From: Lentzea xinjiangensis
Lineage (GTDB): Bacteria; Actinomycetota; Actinomycetes; Mycobacteriales; Pseudonocardiaceae
NCBI RefSeq assembly: GCF_900110955.1
Contig: NZ_FOFR01000002.1
Location: 372,001 to 436,000, forward strand
DNA: 64,000 nucleotides
Reading direction: 5' to 3'
The notes under the pieces were generated by a model. It was not told the origin of the DNA. It saw only the letters and a list, made by a program, of their open reading frames with translations, and searched no databases. Both the position numbers and the translations under genes were made by a program. Shown here in pieces: positions 22,623 through 32,245 of the stretch (position 1 is the stretch's first letter; each line of letters starts with the position of its first letter).

Positions 22623-24605
22623 TCACACCTCTTCCCTGAGCACGACGACGTCCCCGGCTCGCACGGTGAGGCGTCCGGAGACCTGCTCGCCGGACACCAC
22701 GTCGACACCGGACGCCTCGATCTCCGCGTCGGTGTCGGTGTGGTTGACGGCGAAGAGCCACGATACGTCGCCCCTGCGCCGCACGAGCTCGATCCCGGGC
22801 CGCGACACCGCCACGCCCGCACCGGACAGCGCCTTTTCCACCGTTCGGCCGAGACCGCCTTCGTCGAGGTCGCACGCCACGTACCACGCGACGCCGTTGC
22901 CGAAGGCGTTGCGCGTCACCGCGGGCACGCCCGGCAGCGGTCCATCCGCGTACGAGGCAACGACCTCGGCGCCGCGCACGTGCAGGTGCTCCGTCCACAG
23001 CGAGGCGGTCGAGCCGTCGGTCAACGAGACCGCTTCCCCCTGCCGCAACGGGTGGAACTCCTCCGACCACACACCCAGCACGTCGCGGAACGCCCCGGGG
23101 TAGCCGCCCAGCCGCACGCGCGTGTGCTCGTCGGCGACGCCGGACAGGTACGTGATGACGACGTGGCCGCCACCCGCCACGTAGTCCGCGATCACGGCGG
23201 CGTGCGCGTCGGAGACCGCGTAGAACGCCGGTACGACCACCACCGAGTACGCCGAGAGGTTGGTGCCCGGAGCCACGAAGTCGACCGTCACGCCGGCCGA
23301 CCACAGCGCCTTGTAGTAGCCGAGGACGTGCCGGTAGTAGTCGAAGTCCGCCGTGGGGTGCGCGTCCTGCCGCAGCGCCCAGTTCGACTGGAAGTCGTAC
23401 AGGACGGCGACGGAGGCGTCCACAGTGGAGCCGACGACGTCGCGCAGCCGCGCGTACTCGGCGCCGACCTGGCAGACCTCGCGGTACACCTTCGTGTCCG
23501 TGCCGGCGTGCGGGACCATCGCGGAGTGGTAGCGCTCGCTGCCGCCGCGCGACTGCCGCCACTGGAAGAACAGCGTGCCGTCCGCGCCGCGGGCGATGTT
23601 CTGGTACGAGTGCCGCCGCATCTCCCCCGGCAGCTTGGCGATGTTGCGGTGCTGCCAGTTCACCGCGGACGTCGAGCTCTCCATCAGCAGCCACGGCTTG
23701 CCGCCCGCGAGACCGCGCACCAGGTCCGCGGACATCGCGAGCTCGACGTGCCGGTCGGGCGACTCGGCGGAGGTGTAGTGGTCGTTGGACACGAAGTCGA
23801 CCTCGCGCGCCCACTTCCAGTAGTCCAGGTCGCCGAACGTCCAGTTGACCATGAAGTTCGTGGTGACCGGCACGTCGGGCGTGATCATCCGCAGCACGTC
23901 GCGCTCGGCCTTGTAGAGCTCGAGGATCGCCTCGTCGGAGAACCTGTCGTAGTCGAGCACGTGCGCCGGGTTCGAGAACGTCGGCGTGACGCGCGGTGGC
24001 AGGACCTGCGCGAAGTCGGTGTAGCCCTGGCTCCAGAACGCCGTGGACCACGCGTCGTTGAGCTGGTCGAGCGTGTAGCGGGAGGCGAGCCACTCGCGGA
24101 ACGAGGCGGCGCACATGTCGCAGTAGCAGCGCTTCACGTGGCAGGCGTACTCGTTGCCGACGTGCCACGCGGCCAGCGCCGGGTGGTCGCGGTAGTGCGA
24201 GGCCATCTCGGCCGCGAGAGCCGTGGCGCGCTCGCGGTAGACCGGCGACGACGGGCAGTAGGCCTGCCGTGAGCCGTGCGAGAGCCGCACGCCGTCCGCG
24301 CGGACGGGCAGCATCTCGGGGTACTCGGCGGTGAGCCACGGCGGAGGTGCGGCGGTCGCGGTCGCGAGGTCGACGCGGATGCCGCCGGCGTGCAGCAGGT
24401 CCATCACGCGGTCGAGCCAGTCGAACCGGTACTCGCCCTTGCTCACCTCGATCTTCGCCCAGGAGAAGATCCCGAGGCTCACGATGTTCACCCCGGCCCG
24501 GCGCATCAGCCCGACGTCCTCGGTCCAGACGTGTTCGGGCCACTGCTCGGGGTTGTAGTCGGCCCCCCAGCCGAGGCCTGGCAGGTCGGTTGGCCAAGTC
24601 GTCAC
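22623..24605 (-). CDS. GH42 beta-galactosidase
   Basis: Glycoside hydrolase of family 42, about 660 residues, probably cytoplasmic as no signal peptide is seen. The TIM barrel starts LGWGADYNPEQWPEHVW. The acid/base glutamate lies in AAWHVGNEYACH, followed by the GH42 zinc cluster CHVKRCYCDMCAASF. The nucleophile glutamate lies in WLLMESSTSAVNWQ. A trimerisation domain (VLYDFQSNWALRQDAHP) and a small C-terminal beta domain complete it. It releases galactose from beta-galactosides imported by the divergent ABC system. A GTG at 24605 and a TTG at 24629 are both possible starts; neither has an ideal ribosome binding site. Confidence 0.93.
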   Translation of the reverse strand: MTTWPTDLPGLGWGADYNPEQWPEHVWTEDVGLMRRAGVNIVSLGIFSWAKIEVSKGEYRFDWLDRVMDLLHAGGIRVDLATATAAPPPWLTAEYPEMLPVRADGVRLSHGSRQAYCPSSPVYRERATALAAEMASHYRDHPALAAWHVGNEYACHVKRCYCDMCAASFREWLASRYTLDQLNDAWSTAFWSQGYTDFAQVLPPRVTPTFSNPAHVLDYDRFSDEAILELYKAERDVLRMITPDVPVTTNFMVNWTFGDLDYWKWAREVDFVSNDHYTSAESPDRHVELAMSADLVRGLAGGKPWLLMESSTSAVNWQHRNIAKLPGEMRRHSYQNIARGADGTLFFQWRQSRGGSERYHSAMVPHAGTDTKVYREVCQVGAEYARLRDVVGSTVDASVAVLYDFQSNWALRQDAHPTADFDYYRHVLGYYKALWSAGVTVDFVAPGTNLSAYSVVVVPAFYAVSDAHAAVIADYVAGGGHVVITYLSGVADEHTRVRLGGYPGAFRDVLGVWSEEFHPLRQGEAVSLTDGSTASLWTEHLHVRGAEVVASYADGPLPGVPAVTRNAFGNGVAWYVACDLDEGGLGRTVEKALSGAGVAVSRPGIELVRRRGDVSWLFAVNHTDTDAEIEASGVDVVSGEQVSGRLTVRAGDVVVLREEV

Positions 24606-24630
24606 GGCGGCAAGCGTGGCCGACGACAAC

Positions 24631-24670
24631 CCCCAACGTCAACACAAGCAAACACAACTTCACGTTGGGG
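24631..24670. promoter_or_regulatory. Likely DeoR operator upstream of the beta-galactosidase gene
   Basis: An outer dyad CCCCAACGT (24631-24639) / ACGTTGGGG (24662-24670) encloses two direct repeats, AACACAAG and AAACACAA. Read on the minus strand they give TTGTGTTTGCTTGTGTT, the T/G-rich repeated pattern typical of DeoR-family binding sites. It lies just before the start of the beta-galactosidase-deoR-galT operon. Confidence 0.55.
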
Positions 24671-24753
24671 TCTGTGCGCCGGTTGACCGGGAAAAGTTCC
24701 GGTACGAGCCACACACGTGGCTGCGCACGGGTTTAACAGGTCCGTAACGGGGC

Positions 24754-24782
24754 TTGACAGGCTGTATGACTCGGACCACATT
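24754..24782 (+). promoter_or_regulatory. Possible promoter of the sugar ABC transporter operon
   Basis: TTGACA (24754-24759) is followed after 17 bases by CACATT (24777-24782), about 60 bases before the start of the binding-protein gene. The -35 box is perfect; the -10 box is weak. A further TTTGTTTGAG downstream resembles half of the DeoR-type operator on the other side. Confidence 0.4.
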
Positions 24783-24842
24783 GTGCGCAACTTTGTTTGA
24801 GTCCTGTTCGGTTCGCACGAGCGAGTGTCACCTGTAGGAGCG

Positions 24843-26147
24843 ATGATGGTTCGGTACACGCCTGGTTCCACTCCGCAACTCGGCAGGCGCGCGATGTTGC
24901 GGATCATGCTGGCCGGCGCGGGCGTCGCCGCGACCGGTGGTCTCGTGGCGTGCGGCGGCGGCTCGGGCTCCGGCGGCGACTCCAAGGTCGTCACGTTCGG
25001 CAACAACCTGTCCGACCAGGTGCCGAAGGACGCGATCACGGCCGCGATCAAGGCCTTCGAGGGCAGCTCCGGCGGCCTGAGCGTCACGATCAACACCAAG
25101 CAGCACGAGCAGTACCAGGAGCAGATCAACAACTACCTGCAGGGCAAGCCGGACGACGTCCTCGCGTGGTTCGCGGGCTACCGCATGCGGTTCTTCGCCG
25201 ACCAGGGCCTCACCGGCGACCTCACGGACCTGTGGGGCAAGATCGGCGGCAACTACTCCGACGCGCTCAAGCAGGCGTCCACGGGCTCGGACGGCAAGCA
25301 GTACTTCGTGCCGTTCACGCAGTACCCGTGGGGCATGTTCTACCGCAAGAGCCTCTGGGCGGAGCGCGGCTACACGGCGCCGAAGAACCTCGACGAGCTC
25401 GTCGCGCTCGCCACGAAGATGAAGGCTGACGGCCTGATCCCGATCGCCTTCGCGCAGAAGCAGGGCTGGCCGGGCATGGGCACGTTCGACCAGCTCAACT
25501 TCCGCATCAACGGCTACCAGTTCCACGTGGACCTGCTGGCGGGCAAGGAGGACTGGCAGGACAAGCGGGTCAAGGACGTGTTCGACACCTGGAAGCGGCT
25601 GCTGCCCTTCCACCAGGAGAACGCGCTCGGCCGCGAGTGGCAGGAAGCCGCGCAGTCGTTGCAGCAGAAGAAGTCCGGCATGTACCTGCTCGGCGCGTTC
25701 GTGGGCCAGCAGTTCCCGGACGCGGAGAAGGAGGACCTCGACTTCTTCCCGTTCCCGGAGATCAACCCGCAGCACGGCACCGACACCGTCGAGGCGCCGA
25801 TCGACGGCTACATGATGGCGAAGAAGCCGTCCAACCCGGACGGCGCCGCGAAGCTGGTGGAGTACCTGGCGAGCCCCGAGCCCCAGGTCGCGTACCTCAA
25901 GGCCGACCCGACCGCGGTCGCCACCAACAAGAACGCGGACACCTCCGGCTACAACTCGCTGCAGAAGAAGGCGGCCGAGGTCATCAAGAACGCCAAGCAC
26001 ATCACCCAGTTCCTCGACCGCGACACCGACCCCGGCTTCGCGAGCGAGGCGGCGACGAACGGCCTCATCGAGTTCATCAAGGACCCGAACAACATCGACT
26101 CCGTGCTCAAGGGCATGGCCGACCAGGCGAAGAACATCTTCAAGTGA
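24843..26147 (+). CDS. Sugar ABC transporter substrate-binding lipoprotein
   Basis: Extracellular binding protein of the carbohydrate importer (family 1/MalE-like), about 434 residues. The N-terminus has twin arginines (QLGRRAMLRIMLAGAG) followed by a hydrophobic stretch and lipobox LVACGGG, so it is probably a lipoprotein, possibly Tat-exported. The mature part shows WFAGYRMRFFADQGLTGDLT, PFTQYPWGMFYRKSLW and MKADGLIPIAFAQKQGWPG. The ATG at 24843 has TAGGAG at the right distance. The substrate is probably a galactoside or galacto-oligosaccharide, judged from the divergent operon. Confidence 0.92.
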   Translation: MMVRYTPGSTPQLGRRAMLRIMLAGAGVAATGGLVACGGGSGSGGDSKVVTFGNNLSDQVPKDAITAAIKAFEGSSGGLSVTINTKQHEQYQEQINNYLQGKPDDVLAWFAGYRMRFFADQGLTGDLTDLWGKIGGNYSDALKQASTGSDGKQYFVPFTQYPWGMFYRKSLWAERGYTAPKNLDELVALATKMKADGLIPIAFAQKQGWPGMGTFDQLNFRINGYQFHVDLLAGKEDWQDKRVKDVFDTWKRLLPFHQENALGREWQEAAQSLQQKKSGMYLLGAFVGQQFPDAEKEDLDFFPFPEINPQHGTDTVEAPIDGYMMAKKPSNPDGAAKLVEYLASPEPQVAYLKADPTAVATNKNADTSGYNSLQKKAAEVIKNAKHITQFLDRDTDPGFASEAATNGLIEFIKDPNNIDSVLKGMADQAKNIFK

Positions 26148-27100
26148 CCGCGGTGCAGGAGAAGCCGAAGGCGGTGGTCCCCGCGGGACCGCCGCCTCGT
26201 CGGCGTGGAAAACGTGCCACGGCCCTCGCCGGCACGGACAAGCTGGTGCTGGCGCTCATGCTCGGCATCCCCACGGTCGTGCACCTGCTGTTCGTGTGGA
26301 TCCCGACGCTGGGCTCGGTCGCGCTGTCGTTCAGCAGGTGGAACGGCATCGGCGGCTTGGAGGACATCGAGTGGATCGGCGTCGGCAACTACGTCGAGAT
26401 CTTCACCGAGTACCCGCGCTTCTGGCCCGCGGTGCAGCACAACCTGATCTGGCTGCTGTTCCTCCTCATCGTGCCGACGTCGGCGGGCCTGCTGCTGGCC
26501 GTGCTGCTGGACCGCGAGATCAGGTTCAGCCGCATCTACCAGAGCGCGCTGTACCTGCCGATGGTGCTGTCGCTCGCGCTGGTGGGCTTCATCTGGCAGC
26601 TCATCTACACCCCGGACGGCGGCCTGCTGAACTCGGTGCTGGGCCTGGGCGACGACCCCGTCGACTGGATCGGCGACTCGGACATCAACCTCTACGCGGT
26701 GCTCGTCGCGGCCGCGTGGCGCCACACCGGCTACATCATGCTGCTGTACCTGGCGGGCCTGAAGTCGGTCGACCCGGCGCTGAAGGAAGCCGCGGCGCTG
26801 GACGGGGCCTCCTCCGCCCAGACGTTCTTCCGCGTCACGTTCCCGGTGATGAAGCCGGTCAACATCGTGGTGCTCGTGGTGACGGTGATCGAGGCGCTGC
26901 GCGCGTTCGACATCGTGTACGTCATCAACAAGGGGCGCAACGGTCTGGAGCTGCTGTCGGTGCTGGTGACCGACAACATCATCGGTGAGGCCTCGCGCAT
27001 CGGCCGCGGCTCCGCGGTCGCCGTGGTGCTGCTGACGATCTCGCTCGGCTTCATCATCACGTACCTGTACCAGGTGTTCAGCAAGGAGAACCGGACGTGA
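26144..27100 (+). CDS. Sugar ABC transporter permease (MalF-like)
   Basis: First inner-membrane permease of the importer, 318 residues with six predicted membrane helices after a Pro/Arg-rich cytoplasmic start. The EAA loop that docks the ATPase is EAAALDGASSAQTFFRVTFP. The GTG start overlaps the binding-protein stop (GTGA), and the next permease overlaps this gene in the same way, so the three genes form one operon. Confidence 0.94.
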   Translation: MTAVQEKPKAVVPAGPPPRRRGKRATALAGTDKLVLALMLGIPTVVHLLFVWIPTLGSVALSFSRWNGIGGLEDIEWIGVGNYVEIFTEYPRFWPAVQHNLIWLLFLLIVPTSAGLLLAVLLDREIRFSRIYQSALYLPMVLSLALVGFIWQLIYTPDGGLLNSVLGLGDDPVDWIGDSDINLYAVLVAAAWRHTGYIMLLYLAGLKSVDPALKEAAALDGASSAQTFFRVTFPVMKPVNIVVLVVTVIEALRAFDIVYVINKGRNGLELLSVLVTDNIIGEASRIGRGSAVAVVLLTISLGFIITYLYQVFSKENRT

Positions 27101-27993
27101 CGGCCACCTTGGAACGCGCCCCGGTCTCGAAGAAGCGGCCGGTGACGCCGGCTCGGGTCGCGCTGCACGTGTTCCTGGTAGTGACGTGCCTGATGACGCT
27201 GGCGCCGCTGCTGTGGGCGGTCTACGCGTCGCTGCGCACGTACGACGACACGTCGGTCAACGGCTACTTCTCCATCGCGAAGTCGCTGACGTTCGACAAC
27301 TTCGCCAAGGCGTGGGAGATCGGCGACCTGCCGCACTTCTACTGGAACACGTTCCTGATCACCGTTCCCGCCCTGGTCGTCACGCTGCTGCTGAGCTCGA
27401 TGGTGGCGTTCGGCGTCTCGCGGTTCAGCTTCAAGTTCAACATCGCGCTGCTGATGCTGTTCACCGCGGGCAACCTGCTGCCGCAGCAGGTGATCGTGAC
27501 GCCGCTGTGGCGGCTGTACCGGCTGATCGAGCTGCCGGCGTGGATGTCGGAGAGCGAGTCGCTGATCGACTCACCGCTCGGCGTGATCCTGATCCACATC
27601 GCCTTCCAGATGGGCTTCTGCACGTTCGTGCTGTCCAACTACATGAAGACGATCCCGTACGAGCTGACCGAGGCCGCCCGCGTGGACGGCGCGTCGGTGT
27701 TCCGGCAGTACTGGCAGCTGACGCTGCCGCTGTGCCGGCCGGTGCTGGCCGCGCTGGCGACGCTGGAGTTCACCTGGATCTACAACGACTTCCTCTGGGC
27801 GTTGGTGCTGATCCAGGACGGCGACAAGATGCCGGTGACGTCGGCGCTGCAGAACCTCAGGGGCACGTTCTTCACCGACAACAACCTGATCGCGGCGGGG
27901 TCGCTGCTGGTGGCGCTGCCGACGCTGGTGGTGTTCTTCGTGTTGCAGCGGCAGTTCGTGGGCGGGCTGACGCTGGGGTCGACGAAGGGCTGA
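27097..27993 (+). CDS. Sugar ABC transporter permease (MalG-like)
   Basis: Second permease, 298 residues, six membrane helices. The EAA loop is TEAARVDGASVFRQYWQLTLP, and the end (FVLQRQFVGGLTLGSTKG) is the classical MalG-type C-terminus. It overlaps the previous gene by 4 bp and is followed by a strong terminator. No ATPase gene follows, so a shared MsmK-type ATPase encoded elsewhere must energise the system. Confidence 0.94.
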   Translation: MTATLERAPVSKKRPVTPARVALHVFLVVTCLMTLAPLLWAVYASLRTYDDTSVNGYFSIAKSLTFDNFAKAWEIGDLPHFYWNTFLITVPALVVTLLLSSMVAFGVSRFSFKFNIALLMLFTAGNLLPQQVIVTPLWRLYRLIELPAWMSESESLIDSPLGVILIHIAFQMGFCTFVLSNYMKTIPYELTEAARVDGASVFRQYWQLTLPLCRPVLAALATLEFTWIYNDFLWALVLIQDGDKMPVTSALQNLRGTFFTDNNLIAAGSLLVALPTLVVFFVLQRQFVGGLTLGSTKG

Positions 27994-28004
27994 GAACGAG
28001 GGAA

Positions 28005-28038
28005 GGGGGCGGTGCCGAGGCAGGCACCGCCCCTTTTT
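28005..28038 (+). terminator. Intrinsic terminator of the sugar transporter operon
   Basis: Stem GGGGCGGTGCC / GGCACCGCCCC with a 6-base loop, followed by TTTTT at 28034-28038. This is the only classical rho-independent terminator with a T-run that I noticed in the window. Confidence 0.9.
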
Positions 28039-28050
28039 CGCGTCGCGGGA

Positions 28051-28536
28051 CTACCGCCCGATCGTCTCGCCGTCCCGGCCGTGGCGGAACACGCGCCTGG
28101 CGATCTCCGCGTCCAGCGGGCTCATCGCGCCGCTCACCGGTTCCGACGGCCGCCACCACCGGAACCCCAGGGCTTCGTCGTTCACGACGAGCCGGGGCAC
28201 CACCTGGAGCTCACCCCGGTAGACGGCCAGCAGCTCCCGGCGCGGCGGCGCCACGAGGTCGAACTCGGCGACCCCGGCGAAGGTCAGGCCGGCTCCGCGG
28301 ATGCCGGTCTCCTCACGCAGCTCCCGCACAGCCGTCTGGTGCGGACTCTCCCCGTGCTCACGCATTCCACCAGGCAGTTCCCACTGGCGGCGCCGGCTGT
28401 CGAACATCATCAGGACGGCGTGCGCGTGCACGACGACGACCAACGACGCGGGCACGTCCGCATGCTCCGCCTCACCCGGGAAGCGGACGTCGATCAGGAC
28501 GTTCCCGACGCGATCACGAATCGGAAGCACGGCCAT
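28051..28536 (-). CDS. Nudix hydrolase
   Basis: A 161-residue pyrophosphohydrolase. The Nudix box is complete: G-MREHG-E-SPHQTAV-RELREETGI, fitting GX5EX7REUXEEXGU, so Mg-dependent cleavage of a nucleoside diphosphate derivative is likely. Preceding WELPGG and following EFDLVAPPRRELLAVYRGEL and LGFRWWRPSEP are typical of the MutT-like group. The substrate cannot be told. Its upstream side carries a strong bidirectional hairpin that separates it from lepB. Confidence 0.9.
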   Translation of the reverse strand: MAVLPIRDRVGNVLIDVRFPGEAEHADVPASLVVVVHAHAVLMMFDSRRRQWELPGGMREHGESPHQTAVRELREETGIRGAGLTFAGVAEFDLVAPPRRELLAVYRGELQVVPRLVVNDEALGFRWWRPSEPVSGAMSPLDAEIARRVFRHGRDGETIGR

Positions 28537-28577
28537 GCCGCCATCCAACCGCAACGCTCGCCGTCGCCGCGAAGGCA

Positions 28578-28616
28578 CGAAAGCGCGCCCGAGCCGACGG
28601 CTCGGGCGCGCTTTCG
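28578..28616. terminator. 18-bp stem hairpin between lepB and the Nudix gene
   Basis: CGAAAGCGCGCCCGAGCC (28578-28595) is exactly complementary to GGCTCGGGCGCGCTTTCG (28599-28616) with a 3-base loop. On the minus strand it follows lepB directly, and the stem ends in a short run of T on either strand. Confidence 0.85.
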
Positions 28617-28628
28617 CGTGGTCCGGGC

Positions 28629-29444
28629 CTACTTGCCGCCGGTCTGCGGGTTGTGGTCGGAGACCGTGCCCCACCGCCCGACGGGGATCACGATCACCTG
28701 CGCCTTGCCCACCACGTTGTCGATCGGGATCGCGCCATCGGCCGGCGTGGGGTCGCCGTGCTTGCGCGAGTCCGACGAGTTGTTGCGGTTGTCGCCCATC
28801 ACCCACAGCTTGCCCGCGGGCACGGTGACCTTCTCGAACGAGTCCTGCTGGCGCGGGCCGCCGCCGAAGTTCAGGTACGGCTCGTCGAGCGGCTTGCCGT
28901 CGACCAGCACGCGGCCCTGGTCGTCGCAGCACTCGACGGTCTGGCCGCCGACGGCGATGACGCGCTTGATGAAGTCCGTGCCGCTCGGCTCGGACAGGTT
29001 CACCATCGAGCCCAGGTCCTGCAGGGTGCCGACGACGAAGTTCGGCGGCTCCTTGCCGCCCGTCCAGTTCGGCGGGCCGCGGAAGACGATGACGTCGCCC
29101 GGCTTGGGGTCGCCGAACAGGTAGGTGATCTTCTCGACCAGCACCTTGTCGTTCACGCAGCCGGTGCAGCCGTGCAGGGTCGTCTCCATCGAAGCCGACG
29201 GGATGACGAACACGCGCGCGATGAACGTCTGGATGACCACCGTCAGCAGCAGCGCCACGCTGAAGATGACCAGCAGCTCTTTCCAGAACGGCTGCTTCTT
29301 CTTCGCCTTCTTCTTGGAGAACCTCGGCGCTTCGTCGTCGTACGACGACGAGCTGTGCGACGAGGGCGGCCGCGCGGGACCGTCCTCGGCGGGAGGCGTC
29401 GTCTCCCAGGTCGACGAAGAATCGTCGTTCACGCGATGACTCAC
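28629..29444 (-). CDS. lepB: Signal peptidase I
   Basis: Membrane peptidase that removes signal peptides from Sec- and Tat-exported proteins. The 271-residue protein has a long Ser/Pro-rich and Lys-rich cytoplasmic start (SKKKAKKKQPF), one membrane helix (ELLVIFSVALLLTVVIQTFI) and then the catalytic domain. Box B with the nucleophile serine is IPSASMETTL; box C is GDVIVFRGP; box D with the general-base lysine is FIKRVIAVGGQ; box E is VMGDNRNNSSDSR. An extra CTGCVNDK pair of cysteines follows box B. I chose GTG 29444 because AAGGTGGGG precedes it well; GTG 29453 is the alternative. Confidence 0.95.
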   Translation of the reverse strand: MSHRVNDDSSSTWETTPPAEDGPARPPSSHSSSSYDDEAPRFSKKKAKKKQPFWKELLVIFSVALLLTVVIQTFIARVFVIPSASMETTLHGCTGCVNDKVLVEKITYLFGDPKPGDVIVFRGPPNWTGGKEPPNFVVGTLQDLGSMVNLSEPSGTDFIKRVIAVGGQTVECCDDQGRVLVDGKPLDEPYLNFGGGPRQQDSFEKVTVPAGKLWVMGDNRNNSSDSRKHGDPTPADGAIPIDNVVGKAQVIVIPVGRWGTVSDHNPQTGGK

Positions 29445-29454
29445 ACGCCCCACC

Positions 29455-30840
29455 TTACGGTCGTCCGGGTAGGCGCAACGTGAACAGGGCCCCGCCCTCG
29501 GGCGCTCTGCCCGCCGTGGCCGTGCCGCCGTGCCGCTGCGCCACCTGCTTCACGATGGCGAGCCCGAGACCGGAACCGGGGAGGGTCCTCGCCTCGGACG
29601 AGCGGTAGAACCGCTCGAAAACGTGAGGTAGATCGGCGTCCGCGATGCCGGGGCCCGCGTCGGACACCTCCACGACGGCGCTGCCGTCGCCCACCTGGCG
29701 GAGGTTCAGCCGCACCGCCGAGCCCGCCGGGCTGAACTTCACGGCGTTGTCGAGGAGGTTCAGAACCGCGCGTTCGAGGGCACTGGAATCACCCAGAAGT
29801 GTCCACGGTTGGAGCTGCACGTCGAACGCGACGTTGGAGGCGCGCCGGCGCGCGCGGTCCAGCGCCCGTTCCACCACCTCGACGAGGTCGACCGGCTCCT
29901 GCACCACCTGCGGGGCGTCCTCGCGGGCCAGCTCGACCAGGTCGCCGATCAGCGTGGTCAGCTCGTCGAGCTGGGCGCGCACGTCGGACTGGATCTCCCG
30001 CTTGTCCTCGTCGGACAACGTGGGCGCGTCCGGGCGTTCCGACGCCAGCAGCAGCTCCAGGTTGGTGCGCATCGAGGTCAGCGGCGTGCGCAGCTCGTGG
30101 CCCGCGTCGGCGACCAGGCGGCGCTGCCGTTCCTGCGACTCGGCGACCGCGCCCAGCATCGCGTTGAAGCTGTGCGTGAGCCGCGCCAGCTCGTCGTCGC
30201 CCGACACCGGGATCGGCGTCAGGTCGCCGGTGTTCGCGACGCGTTCGGTGGCCTCCGTCAGGCGTTGCACGGGGCGCAGGCCGGTGCGCGCGACGGCCGT
30301 GCCCGCGATGGCCGCGAGCAGCACGCCGGCCCCGCCGATGAGCAGCAGGACCACGCTGAGCTTGGCGAGCGTCGTCCGCTGCGGCGTCATCGACTGGGCG
30401 ATGATGATCGCCTGGTCGCGCTGGTAGGTGACGGCGATTACCCGCGACTCGGTCCGGTGGTCGGTCCAGATGTACTCGGCGCGTTCGCCCTGGGCGACGT
30501 CCCACGCCTCTTCCGCGGTCGGGGGCCGCTGGGCGCCCTGCGGGTAGAGCAACTGGCCGCTGTCGGCGAGCAGCACGCCCATCTTCACGTCGCCGGCCGC
30601 GAGGAACGCCGCGGGGTACTTGTCGACCAGGTCCGGCGTGTTGATCTTCTCGCCGGTCGCCACCGCCACGGCCCGCGTGCGCAGGCTCTCGTCCAACGCG
30701 TCGTACACGCTCTTGCGCACGATCATGTAAGCGCCGAACGACACCAGCGCGACGGCCCCGGCGACGCAGAACGCCGCGAGCCAGGTGACCCGAGCCCGCA
30801 GCGACGCCTTCTGCAACCGCCCCTGGGGTTCCAAGATCAC
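29455..30840 (-). CDS. mprB: Envelope-stress sensor histidine kinase MprB
   Basis: A 461-residue sensor kinase with an extracytoplasmic domain between two membrane helices (about 17-40 and 165-190). A HAMP linker ([16 protein letters not shown]) follows. The H box is [20 protein letters not shown], nearly the mycobacterial MprB sequence, the N box [13 protein letters not shown] and the G box [18 protein letters not shown]. The GTG overlaps the mprA stop by 4 bp. MprB senses surface stress in Mycobacterium and passes phosphate to MprA. Unlike in Mycobacterium, htrA/pepD is not adjacent but about 8.8 kb away. Confidence 0.93.
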   Translation of the reverse strand: MILEPQGRLQKASLRARVTWLAAFCVAGAVALVSFGAYMIVRKSVYDALDESLRTRAVAVATGEKINTPDLVDKYPAAFLAAGDVKMGVLLADSGQLLYPQGAQRPPTAEEAWDVAQGERAEYIWTDHRTESRVIAVTYQRDQAIIIAQSMTPQRTTLAKLSVVLLLIGGAGVLLAAIAGTAVARTGLRPVQRLTEATERVANTGDLTPIPVSGDDELARLTHSFNAMLGAVAESQERQRRLVADAGHELRTPLTSMRTNLELLLASERPDAPTLSDEDKREIQSDVRAQLDELTTLIGDLVELAREDAPQVVQEPVDLVEVVERALDRARRRASNVAFDVQLQPWTLLGDSSALERAVLNLLDNAVKFSPAGSAVRLNLRQVGDGSAVVEVSDAGPGIADADLPHVFERFYRSSEARTLPGSGLGLAIVKQVAQRHGGTATAGRAPEGGALFTLRLPGRP

Positions 30841-31535
30841 GGAGGGGTCTCCCGCAGGACGTAGCCCACCCCGCGCACCGTGTGGATCAGCCGCGGCTCG
30901 CCCTCCGCCTCCGTCTTGCGGCGCAGGTACCCCACGTAGACCTCGAGGGCGTTGCCCGAGGTCGGGAAGTCGTATCCCCACACGTCCTCCAGGATGCGGC
31001 TGCGGGTGAGCACCTGGCGCGGGTGCGCCAGCAGGAGCTCGAGCAGGGCGAACTCGGTGCGGGTGAGGCTGATGGGCCGCTCACCGCGGCGGACGTCCCT
31101 GGTGGACGGGTCGAGCTCCAGGTCGGCGAACTTGAGCACGGCCGCGGACCGGGTGGCGGCGGCGTCGCTGTCGTGGGCGGCGCGGCGCAGCAGCGCGCGC
31201 AGCCTGGCCAGCAGCTCCTCCAGCGCGAACGGCTTGGGCAGGTAGTCGTCGGCCCCGGCGTCCAGCCCGGACACCCGGTCGCTCACGGCGTCCCGCGCGG
31301 TCAGCACGAGGATCGGCAGGTCGTCACCGGTGCTGCGCAGCCTGCGGCAGACCTCGAGCCCGTCCAGCCGCGGCATCATCACGTCGAGCACCATCGCATC
31401 CGGCCTGGCCGCGTTCACCGACTCCAGAGCCTGCATGCCGTCTCCGGCTGTCTCGACCTGGTAGCCGTTGAACTGGAGCGAGCGGCGGAGTGACTCCCTG
31501 ACCGCCCGGTCGTCATCGACAACGAGGATGCGCAT
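30837..31535 (-). CDS. mprA: Envelope-stress response regulator MprA
   Basis: A 232-residue OmpR-family regulator very close to mycobacterial MprA. The receiver domain starts [20 protein letters not shown], with phospho-acceptor Asp in [16 protein letters not shown] and [18 protein letters not shown]. The DNA-binding domain has [33 protein letters not shown] and the ending [18 protein letters not shown], identical in style to MprA. It forms an operon with mprB. In Mycobacterium MprA controls stress sigma factors and pepD. Confidence 0.95.
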   Translation of the reverse strand: MRILVVDDDRAVRESLRRSLQFNGYQVETAGDGMQALESVNAARPDAMVLDVMMPRLDGLEVCRRLRSTGDDLPILVLTARDAVSDRVSGLDAGADDYLPKPFALEELLARLRALLRRAAHDSDAAATRSAAVLKFADLELDPSTRDVRRGERPISLTRTEFALLELLLAHPRQVLTRSRILEDVWGYDFPTSGNALEVYVGYLRRKTEAEGEPRLIHTVRGVGYVLRETPP

Positions 31536-31614
31536 GGAGGCAGTCTTGCCCAGGGAACTGAGAGCCGCCTGAGAAGGGCCCTAACTGCGGGTGTGAGTAC
31601 CGCGTTAGTTCCCG

Positions 31615-32226
31615 CTACCCCTCCAGGCCGCGCGCGACGGGCGCGTTCCACTTCCGCCAGAGAGCGGCCAGCCGGATGGTGATGATCACCGCCGCGCCGG
31701 TCAGCGACACCAGCCCCCTCGGCAGCCCGGCCCACTCGCCCACCGCGACGACGACCGCACCGGCGAGCGCCGCCACGGCGTAGATCTCTCTCCTCAGCAC
31801 CAACGGGATCTCGCGGAGGAGGAGGTCGCGGAGCGCGCCACCACCGATTCCCGTCGTCATTCCGATGAGGCACGCCGCGTAGGGAGGCGCGCCGAGAGCG
31901 AGCGCGGTGGTCGTGCCCGACGTGACGAACAGACCGAGCCCCACGGCGTCCAGCAGCAGGACGGACCTGCGGAGCTTGGCGACCTGCGGGTGGAGCCAGA
32001 ACACGATCAGCCCCGTGCCGCCCGCGACCAGCAGGTACTGCCAGTTCCGCAGGCTCGTCGGCGGGTGCACGCCCAGCAGCACGTCCCGGACGATGCCGCC
32101 GCCGAGCGCCGTGGTGAGCGCCAGGACGATCACGCCGAACACGTCCAGGCGGGCCCGCACGGCGGCCACCGCACCGGACGCGGCGAACACGGCGATCCCG
32201 ATCAGTTCCAGGACGATGAGCAGCAC
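31615..32226 (-). CDS. Trimeric intracellular cation channel family protein (YadS/UPF0126)
   Basis: A 203-residue membrane protein with seven hydrophobic segments arranged as two repeats of three helices plus one. Each repeat carries the glycine motif of bacterial TRIC channels: LGGGIVRDVLLG in the first and IGGGALRDLLLREIP in the second. Such proteins form trimeric K+-permeable channels in vitro. The first codon is GTG. Confidence 0.92.
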   Translation of the reverse strand: MLLIVLELIGIAVFAASGAVAAVRARLDVFGVIVLALTTALGGGIVRDVLLGVHPPTSLRNWQYLLVAGGTGLIVFWLHPQVAKLRRSVLLLDAVGLGLFVTSGTTTALALGAPPYAACLIGMTTGIGGGALRDLLLREIPLVLRREIYAVAALAGAVVVAVGEWAGLPRGLVSLTGAAVIITIRLAALWRKWNAPVARGLEG

Positions 32227-32245
32227 GAACGGGAAGAATACGGAC

